From Deltaproteobacteria bacterium (GTDB taxonomy: Bacteria; Desulfobacterota; DSM-4660; Desulfatiglandales; HGW-15): 5,344 nt of DNA. Both the position numbers and the translations under genes were made by a program. The notes beneath the pieces are model-generated. The model did no database searches and was not told where the DNA came from. It was given only the letters and a program-made list of their open reading frames with translations. Position 1 is the stretch's first letter; every line of letters starts with the position of its first letter. Below, piece by piece: positions 1-5,328 of this stretch. Location of the stretch: positions 1-5,344 of the forward strand of contig JAFGIC010000456.1 in assembly GCA_016929815.1 (NCBI GenBank). The letters are read 5' to 3'.

Positions 1-59
1 AATGATTTAAATCTCTGCCTTAATAAAGACTTGTGATACCTTGTTATGATCTCAGCCAT
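1..59 (-). CDS. Possible 5' end of a minus-strand gene, cut by the window edge
   Basis: An ATG on the minus strand at 57-59 opens a frame of 19 codons (MAEIITRYHKSL...) that is still open at the window edge. AGGA lies upstream, but only 3 bases from the ATG, which is short for a ribosome binding site. The first in-frame stop upstream is near 112-114, and no other ATG, GTG or TTG lies between, so this would be the only usual start. A dyad at 69-92 sits just upstream. Third-position base use is AT-rich, unlike the genes to the right. The family cannot be recognised from so few residues. It may be chance; the sequence further left would decide. Confidence 0.2.
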   Translation of the reverse strand, partial: MAEIITRYHKSLLRQRFKS

Positions 60-68
60 ACGTCCTGT

Positions 69-92
69 TGTGATATTTGGATAAATATCACA
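69..92. repeat. Perfect inverted repeat, 10-bp arms, 4-base loop
   Basis: The left arm TGTGATATTT (69-78) and right arm AAATATCACA (83-92) are exact complements around the loop GGAT. The arms are A/T-rich and no T-run follows on either strand, so it is a poor intrinsic terminator. It lies 10 bases upstream of the possible minus-strand start at 59 and could be an operator for that gene. It does not fit the CRP spacing (TGTGA-N6-TCACA). Confidence 0.5.
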
Positions 93-337
93 TGAATCTC
101 TGACCGGTTAAAACCTTTTATCTCTGCTTAAAATCAAAATTCTAGTGAAAAAGCCATTTTTATTGCATAAGAATTTCCGACAGCCTGCCACTGAGCTCAG
201 CCTATAATTCAAGGAATAATTCGCATGCTATTAATATAACGCGCCTCTGGCGCTGTGTTCCGGGAAAACGAATGAAGTCTCATACAAGAGCGGTCAGCAA
301 AAAAAATTAATACAAATGGTTGTTCACATATAAAGAT

Positions 338-379
338 AACCCCGCTGATGTTCTCAATATCGGGAAGATCCGCGGGGTT
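338..379 (-). terminator. Hairpin terminator after the acyl-CoA dehydrogenase / AbfD-like operon
   Basis: AACCCCGC (338-345) pairs perfectly with GCGGGGTT (372-379). After one mismatch the stem continues with GATGTTC (347-353) against GAAGATC (364-370), 6 of 7 paired, leaving a loop at about 354-363. It lies 19 bases past the stop codon of the minus-strand AbfD-like gene, where an operon terminator is expected. The T-run on the minus strand is poor (TTATCTTTATAT), so efficiency is uncertain. On the plus strand a TTTT follows the stem, so it could also act on readthrough from the left. Confidence 0.65.
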
Positions 380-398
380 TTAGTTAAGAAAAGCAGGT

Positions 399-1922
399 TT
401 ACTTTTTAACCGTCTTTTTAAATTTTTCCAGCATTGCCCTCGGCGTAGCGGTCGGGCGTTCGTACCTGGGGATATCCTTGTTTATGCCGCAGAGATATTT
501 TGCTATATCCTTCAGGGGATCCAGGTCGTAACGCGACATCATGGTGATTGTCTCCATGATGGGCGAACCTCCGCCATGAACCCCCGCCACCATCTCCGCA
601 CCGGAGAAGGGAGAGCACAGCTTGTTCTCCATCATCCTGAATACGCGATGGGCATCTTCAGCGGAGTATTTCGGATTTCTCTTGGTGTATTTTGCAACCA
701 GGTCCGCTGTCTCGGGATCATAATAGGACTCTTCCGTCGGCAGGGACGCGCTGATGCCGCCCGCAAGGTCCGCCAGTATGGAATACTCGTTGTATATCTC
801 CTGTCCCGCAAGCCTTCTGCCCGCGTTTGTCAGGATCTCATCCGGCACATAGGACCCGTTCGGGAATTTTGTCGCCCTGTGGGCGCTTGCCTCTCCTGCC
901 GCATATACCAGTTCAGCCGTCCCGATTATGTGGGAAAGCTTCTCCCTTACATGCGGATACTTTGTGATGCCGTTTACATCCGCCACAAGGGCAGCCTGGG
1001 ACGCGAGGACCTCGGATACAGCCGCCTTGCAGCCTGTGTAGGAGTGTCTGTGAAAGTGCGCGAACATGAGTGCAAGATAACCCGCGTACTGGACTACATC
1101 AGGGTTCTCAAGCCCGTTCATGAACACCCTGTCATTGGGGACAAATACATCGTCAAAGATCGTCATCGATTCTACATCGCCTACATTGCTTATAGGAGAG
1201 AGGAGTTTTTTCCTCCTGGGGTGCCCGCCCGGGAGCGCCATGATCTTAATCCCGTCCCAGTCGCCCGGCAGTGAAAAGGCCACTGCGTAGGCGGCCTCAT
1301 CAGGCCCAATCAGGCGGGAAGGAAGCGCAACAATCTCATCCGCATAGGGCGCAATGGAGTTGCACACCTTTGCCCCTCTCACGATGATCCCGTCTTCCCT
1401 GACCTCAACGATGCGCAGATACTGGTCAGGATCGGGCTGCTCTTTGGGGCGAAGACCACGGACGCCCTTTACATCCGTCTGTGCACAGTTACCCACTAGA
1501 TCGTTTTCCTGAAAATACTTAAGAAATTTGTTGAACCTCTCATGGTATTTTGTCCCAGTGGCATGGTCGCAGTCATATGTTACTACTGCAAGTGCGTTAA
1601 GCGCATCAGTCCCCATGCAGCGCTGGATGCACCCGCCGACCCTGTGGCATGTCAGCTTTGTCATGAGCTGCTTTTTAAGCAGGTCTTCCTTCGATGTATT
1701 TATATTGCAGAAACGGTTGATCTTTTCACCTGTGAGGTGGGATGTGGCCGTGCAGACGTCCTCGTATTTGGGGTCATTTGCGCAGTCATAGGTCTCCTTT
1801 ATTACAAAGAGCCCGCCTTTCATATAATCGCCCGTCCTGTCAACCTTCTTTCCGTGAAGGTATATATTCGGTTTCATCTTTTTAAGACGCTCTACATAGG
1901 CGTCGTATGTTCCTACCGGCAT
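399..1922 (-). CDS. 4-hydroxybutyryl-CoA dehydratase (AbfD) homologue, FAD and [4Fe-4S] enzyme
   Basis: A 507-residue member of the HpaB/AbfD flavoprotein superfamily. Classical AbfD dehydrates 4-hydroxybutyryl-CoA to crotonyl-CoA and isomerises vinylacetyl-CoA in the cytoplasm of anaerobes, using FAD and an oxygen-sensitive [4Fe-4S] cluster. The length matches the family. All four cluster ligands of the Clostridium aminobutyricum enzyme (Cys99, Cys103, His292, Cys299) are present as Cys98 and Cys102 (CIQRC) and His291 and Cys298 (HRHSYTGC). Tyr295, Lys299 and Glu251 match its catalytic Tyr296, Lys300 and Glu257. By eye, against the clostridial sequence from memory, Thr190 becomes Ser189 and Glu455 becomes Ala446, so the natural substrate may differ. 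The start is supported by AAAGGAGA (1929-1936), 6 bases upstream. It lies 20 bases after the acyl-CoA dehydrogenase stop, in the same operon. The family is certain; the exact reaction is not. Confidence 0.95.
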   Translation of the reverse strand: MPVGTYDAYVERLKKMKPNIYLHGKKVDRTGDYMKGGLFVIKETYDCANDPKYEDVCTATSHLTGEKINRFCNINTSKEDLLKKQLMTKLTCHRVGGCIQRCMGTDALNALAVVTYDCDHATGTKYHERFNKFLKYFQENDLVGNCAQTDVKGVRGLRPKEQPDPDQYLRIVEVREDGIIVRGAKVCNSIAPYADEIVALPSRLIGPDEAAYAVAFSLPGDWDGIKIMALPGGHPRRKKLLSPISNVGDVESMTIFDDVFVPNDRVFMNGLENPDVVQYAGYLALMFAHFHRHSYTGCKAAVSEVLASQAALVADVNGITKYPHVREKLSHIIGTAELVYAAGEASAHRATKFPNGSYVPDEILTNAGRRLAGQEIYNEYSILADLAGGISASLPTEESYYDPETADLVAKYTKRNPKYSAEDAHRVFRMMENKLCSPFSGAEMVAGVHGGGSPIMETITMMSRYDLDPLKDIAKYLCGINKDIPRYERPTATPRAMLEKFKKTVKK

Positions 1923-1942
1923 ATTAAATCTCCTTTAAATTG

Positions 1943-3091
1943 TTATACCTTTCCCATCATTTCCCTTGCGATAACCATCTTTTCGATCTCCTTGGCGCCC
2001 TCATAGATCTCAAGCACCTTGGCCGCCCTGTAAAATCTCTGTATATCGGTATCGTCAAAATACCCATAACCGCCATGGAGTTGAAGTGCCTCGTCAACCA
2101 CCTCCACCGCAATACGGCTCGCATAAAGTTTCGCGATTCCGGTAACCATAGGATCAGGTCTTCCTTGATCCACAAGCCAAGCCGCCTTATACACGGTATT
2201 GCGGGCCGTTTCTATCTTGGTCGCCATATCCGCAATCCTGAACTGAGTACCCTGGAAAGAAGCTATTGTTTTGCCGAAGGCCTTTCTTGCCTTGACATAT
2301 TTGACGGCCATCTCAAGGGCCCCCTGGGCAAGACCTACCCCGTGACCGGCCACATAGGTCCTGGAATGATCGAAAAATTTCATGAGCTGAATAAAGCCGT
2401 TGCCCTGTGTCCCCACAAGGTTTTCCTTTGGTACGCGCACGTTATTAAAATAGACGGAGGCCGTATCGGATGCCCTTACACCCATCTTTCCATGCATGGG
2501 TTCAGCCTGATATCCCTCCCGGTTCGTCTCAACAATAATTATGCTATGGCGCCCGGTCTTTGACCTGGCAGCAGGATCAGTCAGGCAATAGACCAAAAGA
2601 AACTCGCCGATATTGCCGTTTGATATCATTATCTTTGATCCGTTTATTACATACTCATCCCCCTCAAGCACTGCTGTGGTAGATGCCGAGGCGGTGTCGC
2701 TGCCCGCATCAGGCTCTGTTATTCCAAAGCCCATTATGGCGTCGCTTTCAAAGAGCCTGGGAAGCCATTTCTTTTTTTGTTCCTCTGTGCCGAAAAGCAG
2801 GATCTCCTCCGAGCCGAAGGCAACGGCGCTCAATTGCTGGCCTATGCCCGGGTCAACCCGCCAGAATTCCTCCATTATCATTGCCCACTCCAGGAATCCG
2901 AAACCCGGCCCGCCATATTCCTCCGGTATATAAGACCCTACCAGCCCCAGTTCCTTTGCCTTCCTGATAATATCTAATGGTATAGTCTCGTTAAGGTCAT
3001 ATTCCCTGGCCACGTCAGTGAATTCGCCAAGGGCGAATTCACGCGCGGCCTTTTTAATATCCTGCTGTTCTTTTGTCAGTTGAAAATCCAT
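1943..3091 (-). CDS. Acyl-CoA dehydrogenase
   Basis: A 382-residue FAD enzyme of the acyl-CoA dehydrogenase family, of the usual length for soluble short- and medium-chain members. It should oxidise an acyl-CoA to the 2,3-enoyl-CoA in the cytoplasm and pass electrons to ETF; some anaerobic members run in the reductive direction. The first family signature is intact (GITEPDAGSD, residues 123-132). The second (QLHGGYGY, 337-344, through Arg352) is intact except that the usual final Asp of YRDAK is Ala356. The probable catalytic base is Glu364 in IYEGAKE. Arg269 and FGK (272-274) fit the flavin-binding region. The start is supported by GAGAGG (3101-3106), 9 bases upstream. It is first in the operon, 20 bases before the AbfD-like gene, and divergent from the regulator. 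The acyl substrate cannot be read from the sequence. Confidence 0.96.
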   Translation of the reverse strand: MDFQLTKEQQDIKKAAREFALGEFTDVAREYDLNETIPLDIIRKAKELGLVGSYIPEEYGGPGFGFLEWAMIMEEFWRVDPGIGQQLSAVAFGSEEILLFGTEEQKKKWLPRLFESDAIMGFGITEPDAGSDTASASTTAVLEGDEYVINGSKIMISNGNIGEFLLVYCLTDPAARSKTGRHSIIIVETNREGYQAEPMHGKMGVRASDTASVYFNNVRVPKENLVGTQGNGFIQLMKFFDHSRTYVAGHGVGLAQGALEMAVKYVKARKAFGKTIASFQGTQFRIADMATKIETARNTVYKAAWLVDQGRPDPMVTGIAKLYASRIAVEVVDEALQLHGGYGYFDDTDIQRFYRAAKVLEIYEGAKEIEKMVIAREMMGKV

Positions 3092-3132
3092 GTAAAAATT
3101 CCTCTCAATATTTATTTCGCTTCACTAATGCC

Positions 3133-3148
3133 CGGTCGGGATTTTGCA
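3133..3148 (+). promoter_or_regulatory. Sigma-54-like -24/-12 sequence facing right (twin copy)
   Basis: CGGTCGGGATTTTGCA has GG and GC separated by exactly 10 bases and a perfect TTGCA at -12, but the -24 half beyond GG does not match TGGCAC. It is the mirror copy of the left-facing candidate because both lie in the arms of the inverted repeat. It would start transcription about 490 bases before the regulator's ATG, so it may be only a by-product of the repeat. Confidence 0.2.
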
Positions 3149-3212
3149 AGGAAATAAGATTGCGCTATATGGCATGGAGGCCCTATGCCTCACAGATTAA
3201 ACGACTGGCCCA

Positions 3213-3228
3213 TGCAAAATTCCAACCG
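3213..3228 (-). promoter_or_regulatory. Candidate sigma-54 promoter of the acyl-CoA dehydrogenase operon
   Basis: On the minus strand CGGTTGGAATTTTGCA carries GG-N10-GC with a perfect TTGCA -12 element; the -24 element is weak beyond the invariant GG. Transcription would start near 3202, giving a leader of about 110 bases before the ATG at 3091. A sigma-54 activator is encoded next door, and dyads suitable as upstream activator sites lie about 190-240 bp further upstream. The context supports it, but the site lies in a repeat arm and the -24 match is poor. Confidence 0.4.
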
Positions 3229-3256
3229 GACTTAATCCTGTTCCCTTGACGACCGC

Positions 3257-3285
3257 ATATTCTCAGGGTGAAATAAATATGTCAA
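3257..3285 (-). promoter_or_regulatory. Alternative sigma-70 promoter for the acyl-CoA dehydrogenase operon
   Basis: On the minus strand a perfect TTGACA (-35, 3280-3285) is followed, after 17 bases, by GAATAT (3257-3262), which matches the -10 consensus at only 3 of 6 positions. It could give basal expression or be chance in AT-rich DNA. It would place the start about 160 bases before the ATG, with the whole inverted-repeat element in the leader. Confidence 0.2.
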
Positions 3286-3406
3286 GTTTAAGAAAATAAT
3301 CATTAAACCTTAAAAACCCTGTTTTTCCATCTGAGATGCAGCAAAATATATGCCGCCTGAAATATCAAATAATATCATATAGATACATTTTAAATTATTC
3401 AGTATA

Positions 3407-3420
3407 TGTCATATACGACA
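3407..3420. promoter_or_regulatory. Operator-like dyad 1 (upstream of the -35)
   Basis: TGTCATATACGACA matches the palindromic consensus TGTCRYATRYGACA at all 14 positions. It ends one base before the -35 hexamer of the regulator promoter. It also overlaps a perfect 15-base odd palindrome, GTATATG-T-CATATAC (3402-3416). Together with the next two dyads it is the likely binding site of the adjacent enhancer-binding regulator; that link is inference. Confidence 0.5.
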
Positions 3421-3421
3421 A

Positions 3422-3450
3422 TTGACTTGCTGCATATGACAGTTTAATAT
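3422..3450 (+). promoter_or_regulatory. Sigma-70-type promoter of the sigma-54 regulator gene
   Basis: TTGACT (-35, 3422-3427, 5 of 6) and TAATAT (-10, 3445-3450, 4 of 6) are separated by the ideal 17 bases. The predicted start is near 3457, giving a leader of about 190 bases that contains the palindromic repeat element at 3486-3586. Operator-like dyads lie just upstream, within the spacer, and at the start site, which suggests tight control, probably autoregulation. Confidence 0.6.
3428..3441. promoter_or_regulatory. Operator-like dyad 2 (between -35 and -10)
   Basis: TGCTGCATATGACA matches TGTCRYATRYGACA at 12 of 14 positions; the right half-site is perfect and the left is degenerate. It lies wholly in the spacer of the regulator promoter. 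Its centre is 21 bp, two helical turns, from that of dyad 1. A protein bound here should block RNA polymerase. Confidence 0.45.
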
Positions 3451-3455
3451 AAAAT

Positions 3456-3469
3456 TATCGCATGTGACA
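3456..3469. promoter_or_regulatory. Operator-like dyad 3 (at the transcription start)
   Basis: TATCGCATGTGACA matches TGTCRYATRYGACA at 13 of 14 positions. It covers the predicted start of the regulator transcript, with its centre 28 bp from that of dyad 2. GACA ends all three dyads in the same orientation. Confidence 0.45.
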
Positions 3470-3485
3470 ATAAAGCAAGGTCCAG

Positions 3486-3586
3486 GGCTCAAGGCACCAG
3501 GCGTAGGGTGGAAAGTAAAAAGATTTCAAATCTCGAATTTGAAATTTCAAATTATTCCTTGAGCCTTGCGCCCTGCGCCTGCAGGC
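3486..3586. repeat. Palindrome-rich composite repeat element in the regulator leader
   Basis: GGCTCAAGG (3486-3494) is the exact inverse of CCTTGAGCC (3557-3565). Inside lie a hairpin ATTTCAAAT (3523-3531) with ATTTGAAAT (3537-3545) and an overlapping perfect 18-base palindrome (3536-3553). The right flank has GC-rich units CCTTGCGCC and CCTGCGCC and a GCCTGCAGGC palindrome (3577-3586); the left flank has a related GGCGTAGGG unit. The mix of GC-rich units around an AATTTGAAATTT core resembles dispersed intergenic repeats of this bacterial group. It lacks a T-run for intrinsic termination but could fold in the leader RNA. Confidence 0.6.
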
Positions 3587-3647
3587 AGGCCGCTTAAATA
3601 TTTCACCTTAAAATGTCTGCATAACAAGCAGCTAATAGGACAAAATC

Positions 3648-5186
3648 ATGCCCCCAAGCGAAAATGAGATATTCCGCGAGGCCACACTGCGCATCTGCGG
3701 AAACCTGAATTTTGAATATGCCCTCCAGGACTGCCTTAATTACCTCAGGACATTCATGCCGGCGGACTGCTTTCACCTGAACCTCCTTGACAAGGAACTG
3801 GGGCTTTTAAAACTGATCGCTATTGTCACGGCAGAAAAGGCAAAGCGGGTCAACTTAGTCATATCCCTTGATGACAGGGGCAGGAAGATCATCGACAGCC
3901 ATAAGTACATGCCATCCCTGATCCTCGACCCCTTCGAGTTCATACCCATTAAAAAGACCGTGGTTAAAAAGACCGGATTATGGGAGGATCACTCAGCGCT
4001 CCTGATGCAGCTCTTTATAAGGGATGAACACCTGGGAAACCTCACCCTTTTTGCAAAGGGGACAAACCGCTACTCAGAGGAACATCTGCGGATATTGTCC
4101 ATGTTAAGGGAACCTTTTTCCATCGCCCTCTCAAACGCGCTCAGATATGATGAGGTCATACGGCTTAAGGACATCCTGACCGACGACCTCAAGGCCCTCC
4201 AGAGGAGGCTGTTGCAATCAACAGATAACATTATAATAGGCGCCGATATGGGGCTTAAGAGGGTTATCGAGATGGCAAGGGAGGTAGCACCGTTGGACAG
4301 CCCCGTATTGCTGCATGGAGAAACCGGTGTAGGCAAGGAGGTTATCGCAAATTCAATACACAGGATGTCCAGGCGAAGCAAAGGGCCTTTTATACAGGTC
4401 AACTGCGGGGCCATACCCGAGACCCTTATAGACAGCGAACTCTTCGGTCATGAAAAGGGCGCCTTCACGGGCGCTATCAGCCGGAAACGCGGATGTTTTG
4501 AACGCGCAGACGGTGGCACCATCTTTCTTGACGAGGTGGCAGAGCTGCCGCTGCCTGCCCAGGTGAGGATGCTGAGGGTACTGCAGGAAAAAGAGATAAT
4601 ACGCGTCGGGGGGGACAGCCAGATAAAGGTGGATATCCGTATAATCGCTGCGACTCATCAAAACCTTGAAGAAATGGTCAGGAAAGGTTCATTCCGCGCC
4701 GACCTCAGGTTCAGGCTCAATGTCTTTCCTGTTTTTATTCCTCCTCTGAGGGATAGGAGGGAGGATATCCCGGCCCTTGTCAATCATTTTATTGAAAAAA
4801 AATCCAGAGAACTGCAGATACCGGGACCCCATAAACTTGAGAGGGGCTCAATGGATATACTCAAGGCCTACCCCTGGCCTGGCAATGTCAGGGAGCTTGA
4901 AAACGTCATCGAACGGGCGCTGATTTTAAATAGGGGCGGTCTGATAAGATTTGAAGACGTCGTCTGGTCAGGGGCGAAAGGGATCATGGAGCATGAAGCG
5001 ATTCAACCAAATGAATTCCAGAAGCTTGACGACGTCAATTCAAGACACATCAGGCAGGCACTTAAAATGACAAACGGAAGGGTCCATGGGCCTGGCGGAG
5101 CAGCAGAGCTTCTGGGATTAAACCCGAGCACACTCAGACATCGAATGAAAAAACTGGGCATAAAGGCGGGGAAAAAATCCTTTTAA
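3648..5186 (+). CDS. Sigma-54-dependent transcriptional activator with N-terminal GAF-like sensor
   Basis: A 512-residue bacterial enhancer-binding protein that should hydrolyse ATP to open sigma-54 RNA polymerase promoters. Residues 1 to about 165 form a GAF-like sensor without a receiver domain, so a small ligand rather than phosphorylation is the likely signal. A helical linker (about 166-192) leads to the AAA+ domain: Walker A GETGVGKE (224-231), GAFTGA loop (271-276) that contacts sigma-54, Walker B TIFLDE (291-296), sensor I near IIAATH (332-337), arginine-finger region FRADLRFRLN (349-358, Arg350 and Arg356), and sensor II YPWPGNVREL (408-417). A Fis-type helix-turn-helix closes the protein (about 463-505). 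All key motifs are intact. AGGA lies 7 bases before the ATG. It is divergent from the acyl-CoA operon, its probable target. The ligand is unknown. Confidence 0.96.
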   Translation: MPPSENEIFREATLRICGNLNFEYALQDCLNYLRTFMPADCFHLNLLDKELGLLKLIAIVTAEKAKRVNLVISLDDRGRKIIDSHKYMPSLILDPFEFIPIKKTVVKKTGLWEDHSALLMQLFIRDEHLGNLTLFAKGTNRYSEEHLRILSMLREPFSIALSNALRYDEVIRLKDILTDDLKALQRRLLQSTDNIIIGADMGLKRVIEMAREVAPLDSPVLLHGETGVGKEVIANSIHRMSRRSKGPFIQVNCGAIPETLIDSELFGHEKGAFTGAISRKRGCFERADGGTIFLDEVAELPLPAQVRMLRVLQEKEIIRVGGDSQIKVDIRIIAATHQNLEEMVRKGSFRADLRFRLNVFPVFIPPLRDRREDIPALVNHFIEKKSRELQIPGPHKLERGSMDILKAYPWPGNVRELENVIERALILNRGGLIRFEDVVWSGAKGIMEHEAIQPNEFQKLDDVNSRHIRQALKMTNGRVHGPGGAAELLGLNPSTLRHRMKKLGIKAGKKSF

Positions 5187-5237
5187 AAATTCAATGGGAA
5201 AGAGAGGGCGCTGTACTTCGTGGGATGCCCAATTTTA

Positions 5238-5266
5238 TTGATTTATCCCGCTGTTTTGTCTATAAA
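5238..5266 (+). promoter_or_regulatory. Sigma-70-type promoter for the gene starting at 5329
   Basis: TTGATT (-35, 5238-5243, 4 of 6) and TATAAA (-10, 5261-5266, 5 of 6) are separated by 17 bases. The predicted start near 5273 gives a leader of about 56 bases. The presence of a promoter suggests the downstream gene is not simply cotranscribed with the regulator. No clear terminator lies between the regulator stop and this site. Confidence 0.45.
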
Positions 5267-5328
5267 ATAGGCTATGTATCACGACTTTCATAATACGCTG
5301 CCATTCATACCTTGTGAGGAGGGAATAA

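Larger units (their letters stand above)
1..336. other. AT-rich intergenic region with small dyads
   Basis: No convincing complete gene is present. The stretch holds a 10-bp-arm hairpin at 69-92, three copies of ATCTCTG (11-17, 96-102, 120-126) each followed by a TTAA-type run, a CTGAGCTCAG palindrome near 190-200, and a short GCGCC-TCT-GGCGC stem at 241-253. Short ATG frames here stop within a dozen codons. I see no RNA gene and no convincing promoter. Confidence 0.6.
3130..3231. repeat. 102-bp imperfect inverted-repeat element
   Basis: The 22-base arms 3130-3151 and 3210-3231 are inverted copies with 18 of 22 positions matching; the shared core is CCGGTYGGRATTTTGCA. A second, nested stem lies between them, GGCAT (3171-3175) with ATGCC (3185-3189). 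The layout resembles a REP/MITE-like palindromic element, or a structured leader for the minus-strand operon. No transposase or clear target-site duplication is visible. Copy number in the genome would decide between mobile repeat and local regulatory structure. Confidence 0.6.
3092..3647. other. Divergent control region between the acyl-CoA operon and the regulator gene
   Basis: These 556 AT-rich bases separate two divergent transcription units and hold no supportable gene. From left to right: the acyl-CoA dehydrogenase ribosome binding site; a 102-bp inverted-repeat element (3130-3231) with a sigma-54-like site in each arm; a TTGACA facing left (3280-3285); three 14-bp dyads over a sigma-70-like promoter facing right (3407-3469); a palindrome-rich repeat element (3486-3586); and the regulator's ribosome binding site AGGA (3637-3640). 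Confidence 0.8.

Noticed and set aside
69..92. CRP or FNR binding site
   Set aside because: The half-sites resemble TGTGA/TCACA, but the 14-base gap does not fit CRP's 6-base gap, and the FNR pattern TTGAT-N4-ATCAA is absent.
576..1274. Long plus-strand open frame (232 codons) opposite the AbfD-like gene
   Set aside because: It is antisense to a gene whose protein matches a known family with catalytic motifs intact along its length; its own translation shows no recognisable domain and it has no good ribosome binding site.
1940..2563. Plus-strand open frame (207 codons) opposite the acyl-CoA dehydrogenase
   Set aside because: It is a shadow of a well-supported minus-strand gene, without recognisable motifs or upstream signals.
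3119..3132. Second GG-N10-GC sigma-54-like site on the minus strand
   Set aside because: The -24 part (GGGCAT) is fair but the -12 part reads AAGCG rather than TTGCA, and it would leave a very short leader.
3481..3590. CRISPR-like or tandem repeat array
   Set aside because: The units are inverted and irregular, with no equal-length repeats separated by unique spacers.
5187..5240. Intrinsic terminator after the regulator gene
   Set aside because: TGGG and CCCA near 5195-5231 could pair, and an ATTTTATT run follows, but the possible stem is short, interrupted and has a long loop.
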